The position numbers and the translations under genes are program-made. The notes below the pieces were generated by a model. That model made no database searches. It saw only the letters and a list, made by a program, of their open reading frames with translations, and was not told the DNA's origin. A DNA stretch of 39,306 bases from Streptomyces oryzae (lineage in GTDB: Bacteria > Actinomycetota > Actinomycetes > Streptomycetales > Streptomycetaceae): positions 1 through 39,306 of the forward strand of contig NZ_JADKMA010000052.1 of NCBI RefSeq assembly GCF_017676365.1, read 5' to 3'. Positions 16,544 to 25,154 of this stretch are shown piece by piece (the first letter of the stretch is position 1; every line of letters begins with the position of its first letter).

Positions 16544-18241
16544 TCACCGTACGAACACCCCCGCTTGACCCGCCAGATCCAGGAAGTACTGCGGCGCCAC
16601 ACCGAGCACGACCGTGACCACCACGCCCAGCGCGATGGCGGAGGTCGTCATGACGCTCGGCACCGCCACGCTCGGCCCGTCGGCCTGCGGCTCGCTGAAG
16701 AACATCAGCACGATGACCCGCAGGTAGAAGAAGGCCGCGATGGCCGAGGCGATCACACCGACCACGACCAGCGCGCCCGCTCCGCCCTCGGCCGCCGCCT
16801 TGAACACCGCGAACTTCCCCGCGAAACCGGACGTTAGAGGGATACCCGCGAACGCCAGCAGAAAGACAGCGAATACGGCGGCCAGCAACGGCGAACGCCG
16901 CCCCAGCCCCGCCCACTTGGACAGATGCGTCGCCTCGCCGCCCGCGTCCCGCACCAGCGTGACCACCGCGAAGGCGCCCAGCGTCACGAACGAGTAGGCG
17001 CCCAGGTAGAACAGCACCGAGGAGATGCCGTCCTCCGAGGTGGCGATGACACCTGCCAGCAGGAACCCGGCGTGCGCGATAGAGGAGTAGGCCAGCAGCC
17101 GCTTGATGTCCGTCTGGGTGATGGCCACCACGGCGCCGCCCAGCATCGTCAGGATCGCCACGCCCCACATCACCGGGCGCCAGTCCCAGCGCAGCCCCGG
17201 CAGCACCACGTACAGCAGCCGCAGCAGCGCGCCGAAGGCCGCCACCTTGGTGGCCGCCGCCATGAATCCGGTCACCGGCGTGGGCGCGCCCTGGTAGACG
17301 TCCGGGGTCCACATGTGGAAGGGGACGGCGCCGACCTTGAAGAGCAGCCCCATCACCACCAGCGCACCGCCGATCAGCAGCAGCGCGTCGTTCCCCGTGG
17401 TGTCGGCCAGCACCGGATCGCTGACCGCGTCGGCGCCCGAGACCACGCGGGCGATGCCCGAGTAGTTGACGGTGCCCGCGTAGCCGTACAGCAGCGCGGT
17501 GCCGAACAGCAGGAACGCCGAGGAGAACGCGCCCAGCAGGAAGTACTTGACCGCGGCCTCCTGCGACAGCAGCCGCCTGCGGCGCGCCAGCGCGCACAGC
17601 AGATACAGCGGGAGGGAGAAGACCTCCAGCGCGATGAAGAGGGTCAGCAGGTCGTTGGCGGCGGGGAAGAGCATCATGCCGCCGACCGCGAACATCAGCA
17701 GCGGGAAGACCTCGGTGGTCGTCCAGCCGGCCTTGACCGCCTCCCGCTCGCCCTCACCGCCGGGCACCGAGGCGGGCTGTGCCGCGAAGGAGTCCACCCG
17801 GCTGCCGTGCGCGGCCGGCTCCAGCCTGCGCTCGGCGAAGGTGAAGGCGCCCACGATGCCCACCAGCAGCAGGGTGCCCTGCAGGAAGAGCGTCGGCCCG
17901 TCGATGGCGAGCGCGCCCATACCGGCGATCTGCGCCTTGCTGGAGCCGACGCCGCTGGCCGCGAGCCCGATGACGGCGGCGAACGCGGCGGCCAGCCCGG
18001 CCAGTACGACGAACAGCTGAGCGCCGTAGCGGGCCTTGCGCGGCGCGAACGCGTCGATCACCACGCCGAGCGCGGCGGCGCCGAGCACGATCAGCACCGG
18101 GGAGAGCTTCCCGTACTCGATGCTGGGGGCCTGGAGCTTGTCGCCCGCGCCGGCCGCTCCCGCCGCCAGCGTCCACAGGCTGGGGACGCCGGATGCCCCG
18201 GAAGCGCCTCCCGCCGACGCCAGGTCTGTGATGCCTGTCAC
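16544..18241 (-). CDS. nuoN: NADH-quinone oxidoreductase subunit N
   Basis: Antiporter-like membrane subunit of complex I in proton translocation, 565 aa with about 14 helices. Conserved features are the LFIALEVFSLPLYLL helix with its key Glu, LLFKVGAVPFHMWTPDVYQGAPTPV with Lys and His, and QTDIKRLLAYSSIAHAGFLL. GTG at 18241 overlaps the nuoM stop by four bases. A hydrophilic loop of about 30 residues (AHGSRVDSFAAQPASVPGGEGE) separates helices four and five, as is common in actinobacteria. Last gene of the operon, followed by a terminator hairpin. Confidence 0.97.
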   Translation of the reverse strand: MTGITDLASAGGASGASGVPSLWTLAAGAAGAGDKLQAPSIEYGKLSPVLIVLGAAALGVVIDAFAPRKARYGAQLFVVLAGLAAAFAAVIGLAASGVGSSKAQIAGMGALAIDGPTLFLQGTLLLVGIVGAFTFAERRLEPAAHGSRVDSFAAQPASVPGGEGEREAVKAGWTTTEVFPLLMFAVGGMMLFPAANDLLTLFIALEVFSLPLYLLCALARRRRLLSQEAAVKYFLLGAFSSAFLLFGTALLYGYAGTVNYSGIARVVSGADAVSDPVLADTTGNDALLLIGGALVVMGLLFKVGAVPFHMWTPDVYQGAPTPVTGFMAAATKVAAFGALLRLLYVVLPGLRWDWRPVMWGVAILTMLGGAVVAITQTDIKRLLAYSSIAHAGFLLAGVIATSEDGISSVLFYLGAYSFVTLGAFAVVTLVRDAGGEATHLSKWAGLGRRSPLLAAVFAVFLLAFAGIPLTSGFAGKFAVFKAAAEGGAGALVVVGVIASAIAAFFYLRVIVLMFFSEPQADGPSVAVPSVMTTSAIALGVVVTVVLGVAPQYFLDLAGQAGVFVR

Positions 18242-19890
18242 TCGTGGTCACCTCCGCCGTGTCCGGCCGGCTTGTAGTCGAACCACGCGTTGTGGTCGGC
18301 GACGGGATGCTGCGGCTCGGGGTCCTTCTTCTGTACGTCCGAAAGCGTGTGCTCCACCGCGGGGTTCACGATCTCGCTGAGCGGCTTGGGGAAGATGCCG
18401 AGGAACAGCAGCAGCGCCACCAGCGGTGCCACCACGGCCAGTTCCCGCACCCTCAGGTCCGGCATCTTCTCGATCTCCGGCTTGCGCACCGGGCCGGTCA
18501 TCGTGCGCTGGTAGAGCACCAGCACGTACAGCGCCGCGAGGATTATTCCGGCGGTGGCGATGATCCCGGCCGCCGGATAGCGGCTGAACGTGCCCACCAG
18601 CACCAGGAATTCACTGACGAACGGCGCAAGACCCGGCAGCGAGAGCGTCGCCAGACCGCCCACCAGGAACGTGCCCGCCAGCACGGGCGCGACCTTCTGC
18701 ACTCCGCCGTAGTCCGCGATCAGACGCGAGCCGCGGCGCGAGATCAGGAAGCCCGCCACCAGCATCAGCGCGGCGGTCGAGATGCCGTGGAAGACCATGT
18801 AGAGCGTGGCACCGCCCTGGCCCTGGCTGGTCATCGCGAAGACGCCCAGGATGATGAAGCCGAAGTGCGAGATGGAGGCGTACGCCACCAGCCGCTTGAT
18901 GTCCCGCTGGCCGACCGCCAGCAGCGCCCCGTACAACACGCTCACCAGCGCCAGGCCGAGCACCACCGGGGTGGCCCAGTGGCTGGCGTTCGGGAACAGG
19001 CCCAGGCAGAAGCGGAGCATCGCGAAGGTGCCGACCTTGTCGACGACCGCCGTGATCAGCACCGCGATCGGCGCCGTGGCCTCCCCCATCGCGTTGGGCA
19101 GCCAGGTGTGCAGCGGCCACAGCGGGGCCTTGATGGCGAAGGCGACGAAGAAGCCGAGGAACAGCAGCCGTTCGGTGGCCGTCGACATCGTCAGATCGCC
19201 GCTGGCGCGGGCCTTCAGCAGCTCCGGCAGCGAGAAGGTGCCCTCGCCCAGGCTGTCCGAGCTGACCACGAACAGCCCGATGACGGCGGCCAGCATCACC
19301 AGCCCGCCGGCCAGGTTGTAGAGCAGGAACTTCACCGCAGCGTACGAGCGCTGCTTGGCGCCCTCTTCCTCACCGGCCGCGTGCGCCCGGTCCCCGAAGC
19401 CGCCGATGAGGAAGTACATCGGGATGAGCATGGCCTCGAAGAAGATGTAGAAGAGGAAGACGTCGGTGGCGGCGAAGGAGACCAGCACCATCGCCTCGAC
19501 CGCGAGGATCAGCGCGAAGAACCCCTGGGTGGGCCGCCACCTGCGGTTGGGGCTCTCCTCTTCCACCTGGTCGGCGTCGTGCCAGCCGGCGCCGATGACG
19601 AACGGGATCAGCAGCGCCGTCAGCGCCATCAGCGCGGCGCCGATTCCGTCGACGCCCAGCTCGTACCGGACCCCGAAGTCGGAGATCCACGCGTGCGATT
19701 CGGTCAGCTGATAGCGGGCGCCGCCCGGGTCGAAGCGGGCCAGCACCACACCCGCCGACACCAGCGTGGCCAGCGAGAACAGCAGCGCCAGCCACTTGGC
19801 GGCGGTGCGCTTGGCCGCCGGTACGGCGGCGGTGGCAACGGCCCCGACGGCGGGCAGCGCTGCCGTGACCGTCAGCAGAGGAAAAGACAT
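18238..19890 (-). CDS. nuoM: NADH-quinone oxidoreductase subunit M
   Basis: Second antiporter-like subunit, 550 aa, about 14 helices. The functional Glu lies in FLFYIFFEAMLIPMYFLIGG, the Lys/His helix in FAIKAPLWPLHTWLPNAMGEA, and QRDIKRLVAYASISHFGFIILG is the third hallmark. The C-terminus is a short His-rich cytoplasmic tail (PAGHGGGDHE). ATG at 19890, three bases after the nuoL stop; the TGA overlaps the nuoN GTG. Confidence 0.97.
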   Translation of the reverse strand: MSFPLLTVTAALPAVGAVATAAVPAAKRTAAKWLALLFSLATLVSAGVVLARFDPGGARYQLTESHAWISDFGVRYELGVDGIGAALMALTALLIPFVIGAGWHDADQVEEESPNRRWRPTQGFFALILAVEAMVLVSFAATDVFLFYIFFEAMLIPMYFLIGGFGDRAHAAGEEEGAKQRSYAAVKFLLYNLAGGLVMLAAVIGLFVVSSDSLGEGTFSLPELLKARASGDLTMSTATERLLFLGFFVAFAIKAPLWPLHTWLPNAMGEATAPIAVLITAVVDKVGTFAMLRFCLGLFPNASHWATPVVLGLALVSVLYGALLAVGQRDIKRLVAYASISHFGFIILGVFAMTSQGQGGATLYMVFHGISTAALMLVAGFLISRRGSRLIADYGGVQKVAPVLAGTFLVGGLATLSLPGLAPFVSEFLVLVGTFSRYPAAGIIATAGIILAALYVLVLYQRTMTGPVRKPEIEKMPDLRVRELAVVAPLVALLLFLGIFPKPLSEIVNPAVEHTLSDVQKKDPEPQHPVADHNAWFDYKPAGHGGGDHE

Positions 19891-19893
19891 GAA

Positions 19894-21840
19894 TCAGACC
19901 GCCCTCATCAGCAGGGTCGCGGCGATCAGCACTGCCGCGCCGCCGAACATCGAGACCGCGTAGGAGCGGGCGAAACCGTTCTGGAGCCGCCGCAGCCGCC
20001 CGGAGAGGCCGCCGAAGGTGGCCGCGGTGCCGTTGACGGCGCCGTCGACGACCTTGTGGTCGACGTAGACCAGGCTGCGGGTCAGATGCGTACCCCCGCT
20101 GACCAGCACCACATGGTTGAAGTCGTCCTGGAGCAGATCGCGGCGGGCCGCCCTGGTGAGCAGATTGCCGCGCGGGGCGACGACCGGCACCGGCTTGCGT
20201 CCGTACTGGAACCAGGCCGCGCCCACGCCGATGACCAGCGAGACGACGGTCGCGGCCGTCACGGCGGAGGCCGAGACCGGGGAGTGCCCGTGCTCGAAAG
20301 CCGTCACCGGCTCCAGCCAGTTCACGAACGACTCGCCCGCCTTGAAGATGCCGCCCGCGAAGACGGAACCGAAGGCCAGCACGATCATCGGGATCGTCAT
20401 GACCTTCGGGGACTCGTGCGGATGCGGCTCGGCGTGCTCGCCCCGCGTCTCGGCGGCGGGCTCCACGTCCGGCTCGGCCGGTGAGGGGGTGGGCGCCTGG
20501 CGCCAGCGCTCCTCGCCGAAGAAGGTCATCAGCATCACGCGCGTCATGTAGTACGCGGTGATCGCCGCGCCCAGCAGGGTGACAGCGCCCAGGATCCAGC
20601 CCTCGGTGCCGCCCTTGGCGAAGGCGGCCTCGATGATCTGGTCCTTGGAGAAGAACCCGGACAGGCCGGGGAAGCCGATGATGGCCAGATAGCCGAGCCC
20701 GAACGTCACGAAGGTGACGGGCATGTACTTGCGCAGCCCGCCGTACCGCCGCATGTCGACCTCGTCGTTCATGCCGTGCATCACCGAGCCGGCACCGAGG
20801 AAGAGCCCGGCCTTGAAGAAGCCGTGGGTGACCAGGTGCATGATGGCGAAGGCGTAGCCGATCGGGCCCAGGCCCGCGGCAAGGATCATGTAGCCGATCT
20901 GCGACATGGTCGAGCCCGCCAGGGCCTTCTTGATGTCGTCCTTCGCACAACCGACGATCGCACCGAACAGCAGCGTGACGCCGCCGACCACGACCACCAC
21001 CAGCTGCGCGTCCGGAGCGCCGTTGAAGATGGCGCCGGAGCGGGTGATCAGATAGACGCCCGCGGTCACCATCGTCGCCGCGTGGATCAGGGCCGAGACC
21101 GGAGTCGGGCCCTCCATCGCGTCACCCAGCCAGGACTGGAGCGGCACCTGCGCCGACTTGCCGCACGCCGCCAGCAGCAGCATCAGCCCGATCGCCGTCA
21201 GCTTGCCCTCGCTCGCGTCACCGGCGGAGGAGAGGACGGGCGCGAAGGCGAAGCTGCCGAAGGTGGTGAACATCAGGAAGATGGCGATGGCCAGGCCCGC
21301 ATCACCGACCCGGTTGACGATGAACGCCTTCTTCGCCGCGGTCGCCGCCGTCGGCTTGTGCTGCCAGAACCCGATCAGCAGATACGAGGCGAGACCCACG
21401 CCCTCCCAGCCGACGTACAACAGCAGATAGTTGTCGGCGAGGACGAGCAGCAGCATCGCCGCCAGGAACAGATTGAGATAGCCGAAGAAGCGCCGACGCG
21501 CCGGGTCGTGCTCCATGTAGCCGACCGAGTAGAGGTGGATGAGCGTGCCCACGCCGGTGATCAGCAGGACGAACGTCATCGACAACTGGTCGAGCTGGAA
21601 GGCCACATCGGCCTGGAAGCCCTCCACCGGCACCCAGGAGAACAGCTTGCTGTGCATGGCCCGGCTCCCGGCGCTCTCCCCCAGCATGGAGGCGAACAGC
21701 GCCGCGCCGATCGCGAAGGACACCGCGGCCAGCAGCGTCCCCACCCAGTGCCCGGAACGGTCCAGGCGCCGCCCGCCGCACAACAGCACGGCGGCTCCGA
21801 GCAGGGGCACCCCGACGAGCAGTCCGATCATTGACTCCAC
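19894..21840 (-). CDS. nuoL: NADH-quinone oxidoreductase subunit L
   Basis: Distal antiporter-like subunit with the long lateral helix, 648 aa, about 16 hydrophobic segments. Hallmarks are [21 protein letters not shown], the [31 protein letters not shown] block, and [20 protein letters not shown] His/Glu/Pro-rich loop ([20 protein letters not shown]) precedes the lateral helix. GTG at 21840 is read with the AAGGGG site nine bases upstream, which lies in the 17-bp native leader left between the gene and the inserted element. In other respects a normal gene, but its distance from nuoK is now 1.4 kb instead of a few bases. Confidence 0.96.
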   Translation of the reverse strand: MESMIGLLVGVPLLGAAVLLCGGRRLDRSGHWVGTLLAAVSFAIGAALFASMLGESAGSRAMHSKLFSWVPVEGFQADVAFQLDQLSMTFVLLITGVGTLIHLYSVGYMEHDPARRRFFGYLNLFLAAMLLLVLADNYLLLYVGWEGVGLASYLLIGFWQHKPTAATAAKKAFIVNRVGDAGLAIAIFLMFTTFGSFAFAPVLSSAGDASEGKLTAIGLMLLLAACGKSAQVPLQSWLGDAMEGPTPVSALIHAATMVTAGVYLITRSGAIFNGAPDAQLVVVVVGGVTLLFGAIVGCAKDDIKKALAGSTMSQIGYMILAAGLGPIGYAFAIMHLVTHGFFKAGLFLGAGSVMHGMNDEVDMRRYGGLRKYMPVTFVTFGLGYLAIIGFPGLSGFFSKDQIIEAAFAKGGTEGWILGAVTLLGAAITAYYMTRVMLMTFFGEERWRQAPTPSPAEPDVEPAAETRGEHAEPHPHESPKVMTIPMIVLAFGSVFAGGIFKAGESFVNWLEPVTAFEHGHSPVSASAVTAATVVSLVIGVGAAWFQYGRKPVPVVAPRGNLLTRAARRDLLQDDFNHVVLVSGGTHLTRSLVYVDHKVVDGAVNGTAATFGGLSGRLRRLQNGFARSYAVSMFGGAAVLIAATLLMRAV

Positions 21841-21857
21841 TGGTTCGTACCCCTTAC

Positions 21858-23243
21858 CTCTTCCTGGCGAACGGACCCCTGACCCCTATGTGGTGTCCCA
21901 ACTGGATTGATTCGCCGGTCTCGTCGCTCTGTCAGTGCAGCGGAATACGATGCCTGTGGCGTGCTGAGAGGTGATGCACTGTGCTTGAGGGCCGCTCGTA
22001 CCAAGCTGAGCTGACTCCTTCGCAATCCCTGCTGACCGATGAATGGGCGGGTGTATGCCGCATCGTGTGGAACACCGCCCTGGAACAGCGACGCTGCTAT
22101 CGACAACGGGGGTCGTTCATTGGATTCGCGGCACAGTGCGCGGAACTGACAGCGGCAAAGCGCGAGTTCGGCTGGCTCAAAGCCCCTCAGTCGCAGGTTC
22201 TCCAGCAGGTTCTGCGCGACCTCGACATCGCATGTGCGCGGCATGGCCCGGCCAGGGTGCGATGGCGAGCGAAGGCTGGAAGGAACCACTGGCGTCCCTC
22301 CTTTCGGTTTCCACAAGGCGGGAACCCGATCCGCAAGCTGAACCGCCGTTGGTCGGCCGTTTACCTGCCGAAGCTGGGCTGGGTGCGATTCCGCCGCTCC
22401 CGGCCGGTCGACGGTGATATTCGCTCGGTCACCTTGCGTCAGGACGGACCTCGGTGGTGCGTCTCGTTTCTGGTCGAGACCGGCGAAGTCGCGCCGCAAG
22501 TGAGCCTGGAAACAGGTCGGGTCGGCATCGATCGCGGGGTGGTCCACGCCGTGGCGACGAGCGACGGGCAGTTCTTCGGCCGAGAGTTCCTCAGCCCCGG
22601 TGAACGACGCCGTCTGCTGCGCCTGGAGCGACAGCGCAGCCGTTGTCAGCCCCGTTCCCGACGCAGAAACACGTGCATCTCCAAGATCAACATCATCCGT
22701 CGACGGGAGCGTGACCGGCGCCGCGATTTCCAAGCGCGTACCGCGGTCGAAGTCACGAACGGGATGGCGCTTGTGGTCCTGGAAGACCTGAAGGTCAGCA
22801 ACATGACGCGTTCGGCTGCGGGGACCATCGCCGAGCCCGGCTGTAACGTCGCGGCGAAAGCAGGGCTCAACCGTGCCATCCGCGACAAGGGCTGGCACGG
22901 CTTGGAGCTCGCCATCAGGAATCGAGCACGCAGAAGCGCCTGTGTAGTGCGCACCGTAAATCCGGCGTACACGTCGCAGACGTGCCCGCAGTGCAGGGCC
23001 GTGGACGCGAACTCCCGCAAAAGCCAAGCGGTGTTCGTGTGCACTTCCTGCGGGCACCAGGAGAACGCCGACACCGTCGGAGCGAAGAACACACTGGCCG
23101 CCGGGCTCGGCGGTCACAGGGCGTGGAGACCTCGGGGCTGCCCGGTCGACGAAGCGCCAACCAGCGTGAACCTGCAAGGTATTAACGCTCCTTCCATAAG
23201 GGGGAGGGATCCCCGGGCCTCAGCAGCCCGGGGAGGAGGTCAA
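21858..23243 (+). mobile_element. IS200/IS605-type element with tnpB only, inserted between nuoK and nuoL
   Basis: 1386 bp. The left end follows TTAC (21854-21857) and the right end closes with TCAA (23240-23243), the same pair of cleavage sites known for IS608; there is no target duplication, as expected for this single-strand transposition. Subterminal hairpins are present at both ends (21873-21898 and 23211-23233). Joining 21857 to 23244 gives, on the minus strand, ATGAAGCTGTAAGGGG for the end of nuoK, then the nuoL GTG 13 bases after the stop. That restored junction is compact like all other nuo junctions and supports the boundaries. No tnpA is present, so mobility would need a transposase in trans. 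tnpB codon usage is less G+C-rich than the flanking genes. Confidence 0.82.
21873..21898 (+). repeat. Imperfect hairpin near the element left end
   Basis: GGACCCC (21873-21879) pairs with GGTGTCC (21892-21898) apart from one position. An outer pair GGCGAA (21866-21871) and TTCGCC (21911-21916) flanks it. Such an imperfect subterminal palindrome is what TnpA binds in IS200/IS605 elements. Confidence 0.5.
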
Positions 23244-23294
23244 AGCTTCATGAGGCTGGCGTCGTCGACCGAGGCCGAGTGGCGGGCGCGGTAG
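21981..23294 (+). CDS. tnpB: TnpB-family RNA-guided endonuclease (IS605 OrfB)
   Basis: 437 codons from GTG at 21981, preceded by GAGAGGTGA. The N-terminal helix-turn-helix and wedge-like part covers about 1-170. The RuvC nuclease residues are intact: D184 in [11 protein letters not shown]268 in [12 protein letters not shown], and D364 in [12 protein letters not shown]. The zinc finger has C335, C338, C354 and C357 (TCPQC, CTSC). The reaction is omega-RNA-guided DNA cleavage next to a target-adjacent motif. The frame has no stop inside the element: it runs through the right end (around residue 421) and ends 51 bases later in nuoK antisense, so the last 17 residues are host sequence. Family members are usually nearer 400 aa. 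Transcribed against the nuo operon. Confidence 0.9.
   Translation: MLEGRSYQAELTPSQSLLTDEWAGVCRIVWNTALEQRRCYRQRGSFIGFAAQCAELTAAKREFGWLKAPQSQVLQQVLRDLDIACARHGPARVRWRAKAGRNHWRPSFRFPQGGNPIRKLNRRWSAVYLPKLGWVRFRRSRPVDGDIRSVTLRQDGPRWCVSFLVETGEVAPQVSLETGRVGIDRGVVHAVATSDGQFFGREFLSPGERRRLLRLERQRSRCQPRSRRRNTCISKINIIRRRERDRRRDFQARTAVEVTNGMALVVLEDLKVSNMTRSAAGTIAEPGCNVAAKAGLNRAIRDKGWHGLELAIRNRARRSACVVRTVNPAYTSQTCPQCRAVDANSRKSQAVFVCTSCGHQENADTVGAKNTLAAGLGGHRAWRPRGCPVDEAPTSVNLQGINAPSIRGRDPRASAARGGGQSFMRLASSTEAEWRAR
23110..23263 (+). ncRNA. Probable omega-RNA with guide reaching into nuoK
   Basis: In studied TnpB elements the guide RNA comes from the tnpB 3' end and right end, finishing in a hairpin and the TCAA-type terminus, with the guide copied from flanking host DNA. 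Here CCCCGGGC (23211-23218) pairs with 23226-23233 across a seven-base loop, followed by AGGAGG and TCAA at 23240-23243. The presumed guide begins at 23244 with AGCTTCATGAGGCTGG, the antisense 3' end of nuoK. The 5' boundary is a guess. Confidence 0.5.
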
Positions 23295-23539
23295 AGCATG
23301 ACGATGATCGCCAGGCCGACCACGACCTCGGCGGCGGCGACGACCATGACGAAGAACGCCATGATCTGGCCGTCGAGATTGCCGTGCATCCGGGAGAAGG
23401 CGACCAGCGTGAGGTTGGCGGCGTTCAGCATCAGCTCGATGCACATGAACACCACGATGGCGTTGCGCCGGATGAGGACTCCGGCGGCGCCGATGGTGAA
23501 CAGCAGCGCTGCCAGATAGACGTAGTTGATCGGGCTCAC
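23240..23539 (-). CDS. nuoK: NADH-quinone oxidoreductase subunit K
   Basis: Small three-helix membrane subunit of complex I, 99 aa. The two buried glutamates of the family are seen in [14 protein letters not shown] and [14 protein letters not shown]. The C-terminus [12 protein letters not shown] is the ordinary actinobacterial ending, so the protein is complete. Its TGA, however, is made from the TCAA end of the inserted element: the last codons read CTT TGA, whereas the reconstructed ancestor read CTG TAA. GTG at 23539 overlaps the nuoJ stop by four bases. Confidence 0.96.
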   Translation of the reverse strand: MSPINYVYLAALLFTIGAAGVLIRRNAIVVFMCIELMLNAANLTLVAFSRMHGNLDGQIMAFFVMVVAAAEVVVGLAIIVMLYRARHSASVDDASLMKL

Positions 23540-24486
23540 TTGGCGGCCTCCTCGCGCTCGGTAGCGCCGTTGTTGCCGGCGCTGTTCCCGTCGGCGCTCC
23601 CGCCGTTGCTCCCGTTCGGGGGCCGGTCCTCCGAGCGGTCAGCGGCGGCGTCCCGTTCGAGGGCGCGTTCGCCGGGGTCCTTGGGGCCCGGGTAGCCGGG
23701 ACGGCCGTGGTACTCGGCGGTGCGCTGCTCGATCGCGGCGAGCCGGGCCAGCTGTTCGGCGCTGACCTCGCGGATCTGGCCGCGGCGGCGCAGCGTGGGG
23801 TTGACGCTGAGCTCGGAGGGCGAGCCGTCGGGCAGCAGCGCGGGGCGGTCCACCGCGTTGTGCCGGGCGTAGACGCCGGGCGCGGGCAGCGGCGGGAGCT
23901 GCTTGCTGCGTACGCGCTCGATGGCCTGCTCGCGCTGGGACTTGTTCTTCTCGACGCGCTCGCGGTGGGTGAGCAGTGTGGCGCCGACCGCTGCGACGGT
24001 CAGCAGTGCGCCGACCACCTCGAAGGCGACCACGTACTTGGTGAACAGCAGCGAGGCGAGCGCCGGGACGTTGCCCTGCGCGTTGGCCGCCTCCAGGCCG
24101 TTGAAGCTGCCCACCGAGACCTGGCCGATCCCGGCGATCAGCAGGATGCCGAGCCCGAGGCCGCAGCCCGCCGCCATCCAGCGCTGGCCCTTGAGGGTCT
24201 CCTTGAGCGAGTCCGCCGAGCTGACGCCGACGAGCATCAGCACGAACAGGAACAGCATCATGACCGCGCCGGTGTAGACGACGATCTGGACGACGCCCAG
24301 GAAGTAGGCGCCGTTGGCGAGGTAGAAGATGGCCAGGATGATCATGGTCCCGGCCAGGCAGAGCGCACTGTGCACCGCCCGGCGCAGCAGCACCGTGCCC
24401 AGCCCGCCCAGTACGGCGATCGTGCCCAGCACCCAGAACTGGACGGCCTCACCTGTGGAGGTGGCAGTGGCGGCGAGCTCGGTCAT
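23536..24486 (-). CDS. nuoJ: NADH-quinone oxidoreductase subunit J
   Basis: Membrane subunit of complex I, 316 aa. Five helices occupy about 15-190, including [28 protein letters not shown], the family's pi-bulge helix. From about 195 the chain is hydrophilic, ending in an Asn/Gly/Glu-rich stretch; this extension is much longer than in the 184-residue E. coli protein. ATG at 24486 overlaps the nuoI TGA (ATGA), and the stop overlaps nuoK GTG (GTGA). Confidence 0.95.
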   Translation of the reverse strand: MTELAATATSTGEAVQFWVLGTIAVLGGLGTVLLRRAVHSALCLAGTMIILAIFYLANGAYFLGVVQIVVYTGAVMMLFLFVLMLVGVSSADSLKETLKGQRWMAAGCGLGLGILLIAGIGQVSVGSFNGLEAANAQGNVPALASLLFTKYVVAFEVVGALLTVAAVGATLLTHRERVEKNKSQREQAIERVRSKQLPPLPAPGVYARHNAVDRPALLPDGSPSELSVNPTLRRRGQIREVSAEQLARLAAIEQRTAEYHGRPGYPGPKDPGERALERDAAADRSEDRPPNGSNGGSADGNSAGNNGATEREEAAK

Positions 24487-25154
24487 CGTTCCCCCTCCCC
24501 GCTGCTGGTCACCGTGCCGTGGGTCATCGGGCCGTGCGGCGCCGCCTCGAAGGTGGCGTCCCCCGCCGCGGCCGGTTCGTCGGCGCCGAAGGTGTCGGCG
24601 GACTCCTGCGGGGCCCCGGTGTCGGTGGGCGTCTGCCGTACCGTGCCGGGCGCGGCCTCGGTGACCAGGCCGCGGTAGTAGTCCTTCTCGGTCATCCCGG
24701 GGAAGATGGCGTGCGGCGAGTCGACCATGCCCTCCTCCAGGCCGGCGAGCAGCTCCTCCTTGGTGTAGATGAGGGACTCGCGGCTGGAGTCGGCCAGTTC
24801 GTACTCGTTCGTCATGGTCAGCGCCCGGGTGGGGCACGCCTCGACGCACAGGCCGCACAGGATGCAGCGCAGATAGTTGATCTGGTAGACGCGGCCGTAG
24901 CGCTCGCCGGGCGAGTAGCGCTCCTCGTCGGTGTTGTCTGCGCCCTCGACGTAGATCGCGTCGGCGGGGCAGGCCCAGGCGCACAGTTCGCAGCCGATGC
25001 ACTTCTCCAGCCCGTCCGGGTGCCGGTTGAGCTGGTGGCGGCCGTGGAAGCGGGGCGCTGTCGGCTTCTTGTACTCGGGGTACTGCTCGGTCAGCCGCTT
25101 CTTGAACATGTCCTTGAAGGTCACGCCGAAGCCGGCCACGGGGTTCTCAGGCAC
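24483..25154 (-). CDS. nuoI: NADH-quinone oxidoreductase subunit I
   Basis: Ferredoxin-like subunit holding clusters N6a and N6b, 223 aa. The two 4Fe-4S motifs are [12 protein letters not shown] (C52, C55, C58, C62) and [12 protein letters not shown] (C97, C100, C103, C107). The last 80 residues are an acidic Ala/Thr-rich extension. GTG at 25154 ([10 protein letters not shown]) follows AAGGGGG and overlaps the nuoH stop by eight bases. An upstream ATG-like start would extend the gene 60 bases into nuoH and is rejected. Confidence 0.95.
   Translation of the reverse strand: MPENPVAGFGVTFKDMFKKRLTEQYPEYKKPTAPRFHGRHQLNRHPDGLEKCIGCELCAWACPADAIYVEGADNTDEERYSPGERYGRVYQINYLRCILCGLCVEACPTRALTMTNEYELADSSRESLIYTKEELLAGLEEGMVDSPHAIFPGMTEKDYYRGLVTEAAPGTVRQTPTDTGAPQESADTFGADEPAAAGDATFEAAPHGPMTHGTVTSSGEGER

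Noticed and set aside
16491..17597. 368-codon minus-strand frame overlapping nuoN
   Set aside because: Gly/Arg-rich shifted frame of nuoN; nuoN itself has all family motifs.
21907..21911. TTGAT as the insertion motif (ISDra2-like) with the element starting at 21912
   Set aside because: Joining here to 23244 would remove the nuoK stop and add about 20 residues before a new one. The TTAC boundary instead restores a normal NuoK end and a compact nuoL junction.
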